DNA of 64,000 bases from Mycobacterium sp. PSTR-4-N (lineage in GTDB: Bacteria > Actinomycetota > Actinomycetes > Mycobacteriales > Mycobacteriaceae), in contig NZ_JAKRFN010000001.1 of the NCBI RefSeq assembly GCF_022348085.1, positions 1 through 64,000 of the forward strand. Reading direction: 5' to 3'. Each line of letters starts with the position of its first letter. The first letter of the stretch is position 1. The notes under the pieces are model-generated. The model was not told the origin of the DNA and made no database searches. It saw nothing but the letters and a program-made list of their open reading frames with translations. A program made the translations under genes and the position numbers. Below are positions 1 through 7,782 of this stretch, in pieces.

Positions 1-289
1 CGGCGTTGCACGCGGCCTGGATCGTCTTGAAGGCTCGATACCAGGTGAATCCGTTGTAGCTGTCGTTGCCGTTGACGGGGTCGACGTACAACCGCAGGGC
101 GCCGGGGATGGGTCGCTCGAGGTCGGGAATTCCGACGCCACCGCTCCATGTCCAGGGATAGCCGGTGAAGACCGGGCCGGGGATGCCGTTGATCACTAGT
201 TGGGCGTTGCCGCCGCCCGCGTCGACAGAGGTGACGTCAACGAGATCCCTTGCGGTGGCGAGGGGGTTCTTCCGGCTGCGGCGCTTCAC
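1..289 (-). CDS. Minor tail / fibre protein, possible beta-helix type (5' part only)
   Basis: The gene starts at a GTG (287-289) overlapping the TGA of the gene before it (GTGA) and runs off the left edge; 96 codons are visible and open. Residues about 60-90 contain YVDPVNGNDSYNG followed by FKTIQAACNA. This is the usual opening of right-handed beta-helix proteins of the pectate-lyase-like and tail-spike type (VDxxNGNDSxxG...FKTIQAA). Its place at the end of the tail operon fits a fibre, tail spike or baseplate enzyme. The beta-helix assignment is inferred from this short signature; the body of the protein is not in the window. Confidence 0.6.
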   Translation of the reverse strand, partial: MKRRSRKNPLATARDLVDVTSVDAGGGNAQLVINGIPGPVFTGYPWTWSGGVGIPDLERPIPGALRLYVDPVNGNDSYNGFTWYRAFKTIQAACNA

Positions 290-666
290 GACGACACCGC
301 CCCACTGATCGCGATGTCGACCGATGCGACTGCCGATGCCCACGCCAGAATGACGTCGCCAGGGCCGAGCAGGAAACCGACGAGCTCGTCGACTACGCAG
401 GATTCGTCGACGTCCAGCGGTATCCGCGCCAGCCGCGCAGTGCCGCCGCCGGCTTTCGTCACCGCGATGTAGGCGACGCGCGCCGACCCGGAGGTGTTGC
501 AGACCGTCGCGGTCGCGATAGCCGTGGCTTTGCCGTCGTCCTCGTCGTCGTCCACATCTCCCACCGGGCCCGTGTAGACAGCGGTTGATGCCGCCGACAG
601 CGTCGCCGCCACCAAGATGCCGGGGTGGTTCTCGGTGGCTCGAATCAGATTCGGAGTGTTGGCCAT
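286..666 (-). CDS. Small tail-module protein, unknown function
   Basis: The protein is 126 residues, acidic and beta-rich (repeated Val/Ala/Thr stretches and an Asp/Glu run near residue 40), with no enzyme motif. It overlaps the end of the upstream gene by 22 bases, and its TGA overlaps the GTG of the fibre gene, so translation is probably coupled. Size and position suggest a small virion or fibre-associated protein, perhaps an adhesin-like beta-sandwich. The family is not recognised. Confidence 0.6.
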   Translation of the reverse strand: MANTPNLIRATENHPGILVAATLSAASTAVYTGPVGDVDDDEDDGKATAIATATVCNTSGSARVAYIAVTKAGGGTARLARIPLDVDESCVVDELVGFLLGPGDVILAWASAVASVDIAISGAVSS

Positions 667-860
667 CGTCTTCTCTTCCTCTTCAGAAATCCCTGCGTGG
701 CAACGCTTTGGGCGCGGATACGGTCGCGGAGCGTGTCGGATTCCGTCGTGCTCTCAGCGGAGCCGTCGGCGCGGAATGTGGTGATGGACCCCTCGGGGTC
801 GATCACCACTGCGGTTACTTCGGTGCCGGGTTCCTGCTCGGACAGCGGCGGTTGAGTCAT
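645..860 (-). CDS. Small hypothetical tail-module protein
   Basis: This 71-residue protein has a Glu/Thr-rich N-terminus, a VVIDPEGSITTFRADG stretch and a basic C-terminus (KRKRRRW). Its ATG (858-860) overlaps the stop of the preceding tail gene in ATGA form, which supports the start. It overlaps the next gene by 22 bases. No family is recognised. Confidence 0.55.
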   Translation of the reverse strand: MTQPPLSEQEPGTEVTAVVIDPEGSITTFRADGSAESTTESDTLRDRIRAQSVATQGFLKRKRRRWPTLRI

Positions 861-1453
861 CGGCCGAAGGTCATGGTGTAGGCGGCGCTCACGGCCGGAG
901 ACACAGAGATGGGTGTGGGGTTGAGGTCGAAGTTGTCCTCGCGGGTGAGCACGAGAAGTCCGTCGCTGTTCACTTCGGCCGACGCGAGGCCCCAGCCCGG
1001 TCGGCCTCTACCGAAAGGCTGGCCGGGCCGAGGTGATTCGAGGGGGATGTAGACGGGCCGGTCGTCGTGGGGTGCGTCGAAGTAGATGTCCTGCAGGGGC
1101 AGGGTGCGGCCGGCGTGGCTGGCGACGACGGTGAGCCGGTACTGCAGCCTGTCCAGCTCGAGCGTCGGGTCGTTGGCCGGCAGTTTGACGCCGAGCGTGC
1201 CGGGGTCTTCGAGGTCGTAGGGTGCGGCGCTGACCGCTTCGATGTCGTACATCTGCCCGTCGGAACGGATATAGCCGGTGACGCGACGCGTCCATGGCAG
1301 CAGCAGCGGGCGCGGCGCCAGCTCGTAGCGCAGCATGCCTTTCGGGTCGATGACGAGGTCGAATCGGAACTGGGTACCGGCCAGCCCGGCGACCGCGCCG
1401 GACCCGACGACTGTCTTGAGGTCAGCGTGCGCGGTGAACATGATGGGTGGCAT
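857..1453 (-). CDS. Minor tail protein, unknown function
   Basis: The start is the ATG at 1451-1453, preceded by a GGGAG ribosome site. A longer open frame exists upstream, but it runs into the previous gene and has no ribosome site. The product is 198 residues and begins MPPIMFTAHADLKTVVGSG. It is mostly beta-type sequence, with DPKGMLRYELAPRPLLLPW near residue 40 and no catalytic motif. It lies in the minor-tail block below the tape measure and is probably a baseplate or tail-tip component. Confidence 0.6.
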   Translation of the reverse strand: MPPIMFTAHADLKTVVGSGAVAGLAGTQFRFDLVIDPKGMLRYELAPRPLLLPWTRRVTGYIRSDGQMYDIEAVSAAPYDLEDPGTLGVKLPANDPTLELDRLQYRLTVVASHAGRTLPLQDIYFDAPHDDRPVYIPLESPRPGQPFGRGRPGWGLASAEVNSDGLLVLTREDNFDLNPTPISVSPAVSAAYTMTFGR

Positions 1454-1469
1454 CAGCGGGGTCTCCCTT

Positions 1470-2219
1470 CTACGCCTCGGGCTTGATGTCGAACACGACG
1501 CGGCGCGGAATGCCGGGCCGCGGCAGCCTCCGCGCCTTCGCACTCAAACGTGGTTCGACGACAAGCGGTTTCGCGCTGGCCACCAGGTCAGCCGGCGTCA
1601 GGGCGACGGTGATGTTGGCCCACGGGCCGGTGTCGGCGCGGGTCGCGGCGAATGATTTCGCGGTGCCGTCGCCGTCGACGTCGCCCGCGAGCAGCCCGAT
1701 TCCGGTGTTGTTCAGGTACCGCTGCCGCTGGGTGTACGCCTTGAGACCGGTCTTGGTGCCGAATGCCTGGACCGCCATTCCCGCAGCAGGCGGGGTGGCG
1801 GCGGCGGTGAGCGCGGTGCCGGTGCCGTACGTCGTAGTGACTGCGCCGAAGTCGTCGACACCGGTGTAGGACAGCGATGTGGCGCGCAGCCAGCGCGGCG
1901 CCAGGAACTCACCGGCCAGCACGGCGCGGATTCGACCGCCGGATGGGGCCTCGAGCACGCCGAACAGTTCGAGCCATGAGTCGCCGGTGTTGTTGAACGG
2001 CTGCACGCCCAGCGAGGTCATCTCGATGTCGTCGTAGGTGACGGTGCGGTCGAGGTCGCCGATGTCGCCGTTACGGACTCGGTAGGCCATCGGGACGACC
2101 AGGGCACGATGAGCACCAACGACTTTCGGGTGCCGCCAGGTGAGGTCGATCTGCGGCACGCTGATCAGCGGCCAGAACTCGGCGGCACCGGGCCCGGTCG
2201 CTTCGTGGAAGACAGCCAT
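1470..2219 (-). CDS. Minor tail protein, unknown function
   Basis: The protein has 249 residues, starts at the codon ending at 2219 and overlaps the stop of the gene before it. The middle is rich in Gly/Ala/Thr (around residues 130-145), and the C-terminus is basic and Pro-rich. No transmembrane segment or enzyme motif is visible. The context (eight small to medium genes after the tape measure, one operon) supports a virion role; the specific role is unknown. Confidence 0.58.
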   Translation of the reverse strand: MAVFHEATGPGAAEFWPLISVPQIDLTWRHPKVVGAHRALVVPMAYRVRNGDIGDLDRTVTYDDIEMTSLGVQPFNNTGDSWLELFGVLEAPSGGRIRAVLAGEFLAPRWLRATSLSYTGVDDFGAVTTTYGTGTALTAAATPPAAGMAVQAFGTKTGLKAYTQRQRYLNNTGIGLLAGDVDGDGTAKSFAATRADTGPWANITVALTPADLVASAKPLVVEPRLSAKARRLPRPGIPRRVVFDIKPEA

Positions 2220-2614
2220 CAGGCCGCGTCCTCCGCTGCACGGAACGAGATCGGCAGCGACGACAGGTCGATGGTGTCGCCGATGCCCGCGTTAATGGAT
2301 TCCTCGAGCTCAATGATCGCGATGCAATGGCCGCCAGTCTCCGCGTCCCAGATGCTCAGGTGGGTCACCTGCTCTCGGACAGTGGACAGCCAGTTCACAT
2401 CGGTCGACGCGAGGACGGTGGCACCGCCTGCGGCCGCCGCCAACGTGACCGCCTCGCGTGTCGTCGTGGTGGACGGGAACGCGGTCCCGGCGTCGGTGGG
2501 GTCGCCGAGATGCTTCTGCGCGTAGAGCGCCGTGGGTGGCGTCCAATCCTCTCCGCGCAGGTTGTGGTCAATGACCGTGTCGAGGAAGTAAGTGGTGAAG
2601 TAGGAACCGGCCAT
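2219..2614 (-). CDS. Phage tail fibre-like small structural protein
   Basis: This 131-residue protein begins MAGSYFTTYFLDTVIDHNLRG. It has the arrangement of small actinophage and other tail proteins: an N-terminal YxxxxLLD/H segment, then REAVTLAAAAGGATV, then a VTHLSIWDAETGG segment and a C-terminal INAGIGDTIDL stretch. In that family the last part forms the beta-strands of a small tail-fibre or baseplate protein. The gene follows a 17-base gap and shares its last base region with the next gene. Confidence 0.65.
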   Translation of the reverse strand: MAGSYFTTYFLDTVIDHNLRGEDWTPPTALYAQKHLGDPTDAGTAFPSTTTTREAVTLAAAAGGATVLASTDVNWLSTVREQVTHLSIWDAETGGHCIAIIELEESINAGIGDTIDLSSLPISFRAAEDAA

Positions 2615-2631
2615 TTACGTTGCCTCTCTCG

Positions 2632-2949
2632 TCATTTCAGGAAGCACCGCACGCGATAGGACCGGACGAACCGGCGGCGGCGGAACGTGTCGACGATGCA
2701 GGACGCGGCGTAGGTTCTGCCGTTGATGCCGTCCTCGATCGTGAGGGTGGTGTCCAGTTCGGTGAACTGCGAATTCGCGATGGTGATCTCGGCGGACGCG
2801 TCGTCGAGCGTCCCGGGGAAACAAATGATCGGTGTCAGCGCGACGATGTGGTCATCGAGCGGGACCAGCAGATCAGCCCAGTTCTGCGTCCAGTCGATAC
2901 GCTCCCGCGGATCCTTGGTGCCGGTGCCGACGAACGTTTGGCGTGCCAT
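2632..2949 (-). CDS. Minor tail / structural protein, unknown function
   Basis: The ATG at 2947-2949 overlaps the preceding stop (ATGA), which defines the start; the longer open frame upstream is a read-through of other genes. The product is 105 residues, starts MARQTFVGTGTKDPRERIDW and has a basic C-terminus. Its DWTQNWADLL and DDHIVALTPI segments resemble short phage proteins of the tail region, but no named family is assigned. Confidence 0.58.
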   Translation of the reverse strand: MARQTFVGTGTKDPRERIDWTQNWADLLVPLDDHIVALTPIICFPGTLDDASAEITIANSQFTELDTTLTIEDGINGRTYAASCIVDTFRRRRFVRSYRVRCFLK

Positions 2950-3143
2950 CAGGGCTCCGGGTTGGGCGGGGTGGACACGACCGGCCAGGTCGCGCACTCG
3001 GTGCCGTCGCTGTACGCGCCGCCGTGGACGAGGTCGACGATGAGCCACGCCCGCATGGGTTCTATCCATGCGGTGCGGACGGCGGTCTGCAGCGTCTCGG
3101 GGTTCTGCTTGACGACACCGGGCGGGACGTCGGTTGCGGTCAC
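2949..3143 (-). CDS. Small tail-module protein
   Basis: The GTG at 3141-3143 overlaps the TGA of the preceding gene (GTGA), giving a 64-residue product starting MTATDVPPGVVKQNPETLQ. Its stop overlaps the next ATG, so it is coupled on both sides. An alternative longer start would run into the preceding gene. It is hydrophilic with a Pro-rich C-terminus. Function is unknown. Confidence 0.55.
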   Translation of the reverse strand: MTATDVPPGVVKQNPETLQTAVRTAWIEPMRAWLIVDLVHGGAYSDGTECATWPVVSTPPNPEP

Positions 3144-3553
3144 AGTGCTGCCTCCAATGCTTCGACTCGGCTGGTGATGTCGGCCTTCCAAGTGGCGTAG
3201 TCGTCCAACCAGTCGCTGATCGCTGTCTGCACCTGCGCGGCAGACCTGTTGGTGAGCGAGGTGCCGGTGAACGCCTGGTAGATGGCGTCACGCAGTTGGC
3301 CGACCGATGGGACGAACGAGTCGGCGAAGGTGCCGGAGGTGACCTGGGTGGCGTCGATCCCGGACTGCACGGTCGGCTTGATCCGCTTTCCGCCCCAGTG
3401 GGGCAGGATGCCGGCGGGCGCGTGCCGGGCGAGCAGGTCGGCTTCGACGTTCTCGCGGGTGCGCTCCGGCAGACCGGAAACTGAGCCGTCGTTGCCGGTG
3501 ACCTTGTACAGGACGTCCGGATTGACCCCGGCGGGGCCGTTGGGCATCGTCAT
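3140..3553 (-). CDS. Minor tail protein, unknown function
   Basis: The protein is 137 residues and starts MTMPNGPAGVNPDVLYKVTG. The C-terminal third (from about residue 105) is helical, with IYQAFTG and VEALEAAL, and could be a short coiled coil, as seen in trimeric tail proteins. It overlaps both neighbours by four bases. A short trimeric tail or fibre-connector protein is a guess from composition and position. Confidence 0.55.
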   Translation of the reverse strand: MTMPNGPAGVNPDVLYKVTGNDGSVSGLPERTRENVEADLLARHAPAGILPHWGGKRIKPTVQSGIDATQVTSGTFADSFVPSVGQLRDAIYQAFTGTSLTNRSAAQVQTAISDWLDDYATWKADITSRVEALEAAL

Positions 3554-4137
3554 TTGATGCTGTCCGGTATCTCGATCTGGCGGGCGTCCTGTTGCTGCTG
3601 CGCGAACGTTGCCAGCAGCTCGCGGGCGAGCGCCTTGCGGGGGCCGTCGTCACCGAGCGCCGCGGCGGCCTGAGCCTGCTCGACGCGTTCCACCATGCCG
3701 GCCAGCGCGGGCACCTTCTCGGCCGCCATCTGCAGCACCCGTTCGAAGTTCACCGGGGCCGGCATCGGGACTGTCTCGGTCGCCAGATCCGGGTGAATCC
3801 GCCAGCCGAGCCCGTCGAGTTCGGGCGCGACCTGTGGGCATATCCGCGGCGGAAGCATAGTCTGCAGCACCAGTGACAGCCGCGCGCACCGCTCAATGCG
3901 CTCGACGTCTTCGCGCGGCGTGGACTTGCGCCGACCGAGCTCGGTAATCCGAGGGACCATCGGCGCCCAGTTGCCCTGCCGCGGGTCGCCCTCCCGGACC
4001 AGCGTCTTGACCGCCAGCTCGGGATGCAGGCGCGTGCCGAAGGGGTGGAGCTTTTCGGCCAGCATTGTGCGGGCCGGGGGCGGCAGAATCCACAGCGTGC
4101 CGGCCAGGGCGGCGATCTCCTGCTCGACCGTGGTCAT
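3550..4137 (-). CDS. Hypothetical tail-region protein
   Basis: The ATG at 4135-4137 overlaps the preceding stop (ATGA) and gives 195 residues starting MTTVEQEIAALAGTLWILPP. The open frame extends upstream without start support. The protein is predicted helical and charged, with ERVLQMAAEKVPALAGMVERVEQAQ near residues 130-155 and a Gln-rich stretch near the C-terminus (QQQQDAR). No conserved enzyme motif is visible. It could be a tail assembly or regulatory factor rather than a virion protein. Confidence 0.58.
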   Translation of the reverse strand: MTTVEQEIAALAGTLWILPPPARTMLAEKLHPFGTRLHPELAVKTLVREGDPRQGNWAPMVPRITELGRRKSTPREDVERIERCARLSLVLQTMLPPRICPQVAPELDGLGWRIHPDLATETVPMPAPVNFERVLQMAAEKVPALAGMVERVEQAQAAAALGDDGPRKALARELLATFAQQQQDARQIEIPDSIK

Positions 4138-5087
4138 GCGGCGTCCCGCGCGGCCATCGACGTGACCTGGATGCCGCGCGTCGCCAGCGACGCCTCGAAG
4201 TTCATGCCGAGGTGCCGGTATCCCTTGCCGTTTGGAACCATCTCGGTCTCGTCGACCCACTGAGTGAGCGGTTCCAAGCTGGCGTTCTTGTACGCAGACA
4301 GGGTGCGGTCGCCGTAGGTGTAGCGCAGCCGGTAGTAGTCACCGTTGGCGGCCGTGTTCGGAACGGCAGCACCCTGATAGATGTTGCTGATCGGGCCGTT
4401 GAGCACGCCGAGATGCAGGTACTGGTGGCCGGTGCCGGTCTCGAGCTCGCACACGAATCCGGTGTTCAGTCCGATGTCGCAGCAGATCGCCACACCGGTC
4501 TTGCCGGCCTGGCTGTTGAGCCGGTTCACGACAGTGAAGCCGACCTCGACGGAATCTGAACTGAACTCCTGCCAGAACCGGATCGCGGACTCTTTGAAGA
4601 ACGCGTTCTTGACCGAAACACCGTTCGGCAGTGAAAGATCCGAGTTGTCGTTGATTACCGTCTGTCCCCACACGGTTTTCCATTTCCGGCCGAGGACGTC
4701 GCGCTGGAAGCTGTCGGTGAACGACAGCGCCGGAGTCACCGACACCGGCAGGGCGTTGGAGTACATCGCCTCGCGGCGGATGACCTTGCCGTGGCGGATC
4801 TGGAAGGTGCCGTCGTTGGTGTCCAGATAGATCTCGAAGTTCGCGCCGGCCGGGATCGGGTCCATGACGTCGGGGTCGCCGTAGAACTCGATGCGGTCGG
4901 GGTAGACGTCGCCATCGAGGGTGAGAAGCACGTCGCCGTTCGTGCCGGTGAAGATGATCGTCGCGGCGGCAGCCTCTGGCCATTCCCTCAGCCCGCTTGT
5001 GTGGGGTAGGAGGTAGGGGTGTTCGCTGCGGCGCGGGTTCCAGGTGCTGCCTCGGGAGAGGACGACCGCCGAATTCAACGATTGCAC
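4134..5087 (-). CDS. Minor tail protein with lamin-G-like beta-sandwich character
   Basis: The protein is 317 residues with a GTG start and a GGAG ribosome site about ten bases upstream. The C-terminal two thirds (from about residue 115) read FTDSFQRDVLGRKWKTVWG, then repeated beta-type segments (GVAICCDIGLNTGFVCELE, YRLRYTYGDRTLSAYKN). This resembles the concanavalin/lamin-G-like domains of actinophage minor tail proteins that may bind carbohydrate. A receptor-binding role is inferred from position and fold impression only. Confidence 0.62.
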   Translation of the reverse strand: MQSLNSAVVLSRGSTWNPRRSEHPYLLPHTSGLREWPEAAAATIIFTGTNGDVLLTLDGDVYPDRIEFYGDPDVMDPIPAGANFEIYLDTNDGTFQIRHGKVIRREAMYSNALPVSVTPALSFTDSFQRDVLGRKWKTVWGQTVINDNSDLSLPNGVSVKNAFFKESAIRFWQEFSSDSVEVGFTVVNRLNSQAGKTGVAICCDIGLNTGFVCELETGTGHQYLHLGVLNGPISNIYQGAAVPNTAANGDYYRLRYTYGDRTLSAYKNASLEPLTQWVDETEMVPNGKGYRHLGMNFEASLATRGIQVTSMAARDAA

Positions 5088-5136
5088 GGCATCGCTCCCT
5101 CCGTATTCGAGTTACGTTCTTTGCCAATAGTTTTCG

Positions 5137-6843
5137 TCATTGGACGATGTGCAGTCCGATGTCGGCGATACGGTCCATCGCCAGTTTGAACATGCGGGCG
5201 TTGCGTTCACCGCGACTCATCGCCGCCTGGTTCAGGCCGACCTTCATCTGGAATTCCGATTTGCCGGACTCGTCGAAGACGTGGGTCATGTCCTTGACCT
5301 GGTTGGTGAACATGATGTCGATGCCGGCGCGCTGCAGCAGGCCGTCAATGGAACCGATCCGGTCACCGATCTGGCAGTGCAGACCCGGGATCAGCCAGGT
5401 GGAGTCGTCGATGACCATCTGGTGGCCGGTCTCGTCGGCGGTGTCCTTCATACCGCCGCGGGCGGTCGCCAGCGCCGACAGCGACCAGATGTTCTGTTCG
5501 GCGCCCGACTGGTAAATCTCCCACAGGTGCGCCCATCCGAGTTTCCCTGCCCGCGCGCCGTTTTCGAACTGGCCCCACGCCAAGATCGTGCCGACGAGGA
5601 ACGGCATGACGATGTCGCTGGCGATGTCCCCGAGTGAGTCGAACCCGGCGAGCAGGAAGTAGCCGAGCAGGTTGCCGATCGACGAAATCATCAGATCCGC
5701 GATGGCGTCGACGGTGGGGTTGTCTCCGCCGACGATCACCTGCGAGGCGGTGGCGTTCGAGTAGGTGACTTGTGACTGCAGCGGGTTGTACCGGGAGTCG
5801 CGCACCGTGATGCCGGGCTTCTTCGCCCGGGTGCCCATGTGTCCGGACTGCCAGTACTCGTCCGGGGTGAGTGACTGGTCGTCGGTGACGAACTCGAGGA
5901 CACCTTCGAGTAGGTCTTCGCTCCATGTGAGCACTGTGCGGGCAAATCCGAGTGCGGCGTTGCCGGTCATGTAGGTGCCGTCACCGGTAGCGAAGCCGGA
6001 GCGGTCCTGCACCTCGAACACCAGTGCTCCGTTGGCGACGTTGTTGTCCAGCAGGCCGGTGACGGTCTCCCCTTCGGCGGTGAAGATCCGCCGGTAGGTC
6101 ATGGACAGCTGTGCGTCGTCCATTGGGTCGGCGATCACCGTGTCGACGCCATTCATGCGGGCCGCGAACACCCCCCACAGCGACGAGTCCTGGCTGAACT
6201 TTGGCGCCTTGATGTGCGCCTGCCAGGTCGACCGGTCGAGCGAATCGGCGTACTGCTGAGGGTCGAACGGGTCATCTGGGAGCGTCCAGACGTTCGCCTG
6301 CTGCCGAACGAAGTTCATTTCGCATACGGCGGAAGCACCCCAGGCGCTAGGTGCGAAAATGAAGAGATCCCTCGGGAATTGGAAGATTGGGATCGGTAGT
6401 GCGGGGTTCGGGGGGCAGAGCAGGAACTGCAGCGTCTGCAGGTCGTCGTTGAAGTAGGCGGTGACATAGTCAGCGCCGTCGACGGTTTCGGTGCCCCAGT
6501 GGTGCATGAGACCGGACCAGCGCCACGCCCCGCCGTACCGGTCAACCCGAATCACGACGTTCTTGCACTGATCTGGGTCGTTGGGGATCGTGAGAATCCA
6601 CTTCGCCATTGGGTGTCGCGCCGGCAGCGTGATCACACCGGGCGACGAGACGTTGTCGCGCTGCTGAAACTGGCCTTTCGAGCAATCCAGGACGTTGATG
6701 CGTCCGCGGGGTTGCAATCCGATCTCGCCGGGCACGTTCCGGTACAGCCGGATCTCGGTCTGCGCCCGCTGCAGAGCCTTTCGTTGCCGACGGATCTCGT
6801 CGGTGATCTCGCGAACCCCATCGAGAGACGCGAGATTCGGCAC
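5137..6843 (-). CDS. Minor tail protein (Gp37-like, baseplate/tail-tip)
   Basis: The protein has 568 residues, a GTG start, and sits directly after the distal-tail-like gene. It has an N-terminal helical segment, a central beta-rich region with multiple Trp and Tyr, and a C-terminal half with GLLQRAGIDIMFTNQVKDM. Size and place match the ReqiPepy6 Gp37-like minor tail proteins of actinophages, which lie second after the tape measure and act as the tail hub. A hydrophobic stretch near residues 385-420 (SIGNLLGYFLLAGFDSLG) may be a membrane-active or buried helix. The family match is from order and general pattern. Confidence 0.72.
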   Translation of the reverse strand: MPNLASLDGVREITDEIRRQRKALQRAQTEIRLYRNVPGEIGLQPRGRINVLDCSKGQFQQRDNVSSPGVITLPARHPMAKWILTIPNDPDQCKNVVIRVDRYGGAWRWSGLMHHWGTETVDGADYVTAYFNDDLQTLQFLLCPPNPALPIPIFQFPRDLFIFAPSAWGASAVCEMNFVRQQANVWTLPDDPFDPQQYADSLDRSTWQAHIKAPKFSQDSSLWGVFAARMNGVDTVIADPMDDAQLSMTYRRIFTAEGETVTGLLDNNVANGALVFEVQDRSGFATGDGTYMTGNAALGFARTVLTWSEDLLEGVLEFVTDDQSLTPDEYWQSGHMGTRAKKPGITVRDSRYNPLQSQVTYSNATASQVIVGGDNPTVDAIADLMISSIGNLLGYFLLAGFDSLGDIASDIVMPFLVGTILAWGQFENGARAGKLGWAHLWEIYQSGAEQNIWSLSALATARGGMKDTADETGHQMVIDDSTWLIPGLHCQIGDRIGSIDGLLQRAGIDIMFTNQVKDMTHVFDESGKSEFQMKVGLNQAAMSRGERNARMFKLAMDRIADIGLHIVQ

Positions 6844-7782
6844 TCAGACCACCAGCGGCGTGGAAAACGGCGAGTCGTACCAGCGCGGCAGTGTCAACGT
6901 GAGCGCGGCGCCGTCGGAGACGTTCGTGGCGCGGACTACGCAGCCCTGCTCCGGATCGGAGTCGCCCTTGCCCGGTGGGATGGGATATTCGAAGTCTTTG
7001 CCTTCCGAGCGCAGCCCGACCGGGGTCTCCCACTCCGAGATGTAGGTCTCGAGGTCCGGTCGGGTGTAGACCGTGGTGCGACCATCACCTTCGACGATGA
7101 GCGGTGTCGGAACGGTCTTGCCGGCGTCCTCGATGCCGCGGCCGTGGATTTCGTTGCCGAAGCTGTAGTCAGGCAGCCAGAACTTCGCGCCGTACGTCAG
7201 ATCCCATTCGGGCCAGATGTCGACTGTGCCCGGATTGAAGTACGGCAGCGTCCCCCAGAAGCTGCCCGATCCATCGAATTCGAGCGAGTAGCGGTCGGGC
7301 TTGCCGACGTAGAACGGTAGCTCGGCGGCCATCACCTGCACCAGCGACCCGTAGGCGAAGATGTGCGGGTCGATGTTCTCGAAGTTCTGGGTGGAGAACG
7401 ACGTCGACGTGTCGAACGTGCGCACCTTGAGGACGCGTTCACCGTCTGCCGAGGTGTAGACGATCTTCGCCTCGTCGGACGGCGAGAACATGGCCTTCCA
7501 ACGCGCGCAGATCAGGTGCCAGAGATCCTTGTCCTGATCGAGGCGCGTCCCGGTCTCCGGGTTCATGATGTGGATCGTCCAGACGACGTTGCGCAGCTTC
7601 GGTTTCCACGACTGGAAGAACTGACCGAACGCATAGTTCGCGTAGTTCGTCTGAATCGGCATGTCGAACAGGCCTTTTGACCCCGGAGCCAGCAGCGGAC
7701 CCCAAGTCAGCGACTTATCGGAGATGCGGCAGAAGTCCCCGTTGACACCGATCACGTCAATGGTGTCCAGACCGGGCCTCAC
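6844..7782 (-). CDS. Minor tail protein, distal-tail-like
   Basis: This 312-residue protein starts at a GTG overlapping the tape-measure stop (GTGA). As the first gene after the tape measure, it holds the position of the distal tail protein (Dit) in siphoviruses. Visible features are a hydrophilic N-terminus with DVIGVNGDFCRISD, many aromatic residues and a C-terminal beta-rich domain (TLTLPRWYDSPF). The Dit-like role is inferred from gene order; sequence support was not tested. Confidence 0.72.
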   Translation of the reverse strand: MRPGLDTIDVIGVNGDFCRISDKSLTWGPLLAPGSKGLFDMPIQTNYANYAFGQFFQSWKPKLRNVVWTIHIMNPETGTRLDQDKDLWHLICARWKAMFSPSDEAKIVYTSADGERVLKVRTFDTSTSFSTQNFENIDPHIFAYGSLVQVMAAELPFYVGKPDRYSLEFDGSGSFWGTLPYFNPGTVDIWPEWDLTYGAKFWLPDYSFGNEIHGRGIEDAGKTVPTPLIVEGDGRTTVYTRPDLETYISEWETPVGLRSEGKDFEYPIPPGKGDSDPEQGCVVRATNVSDGAALTLTLPRWYDSPFSTPLVV

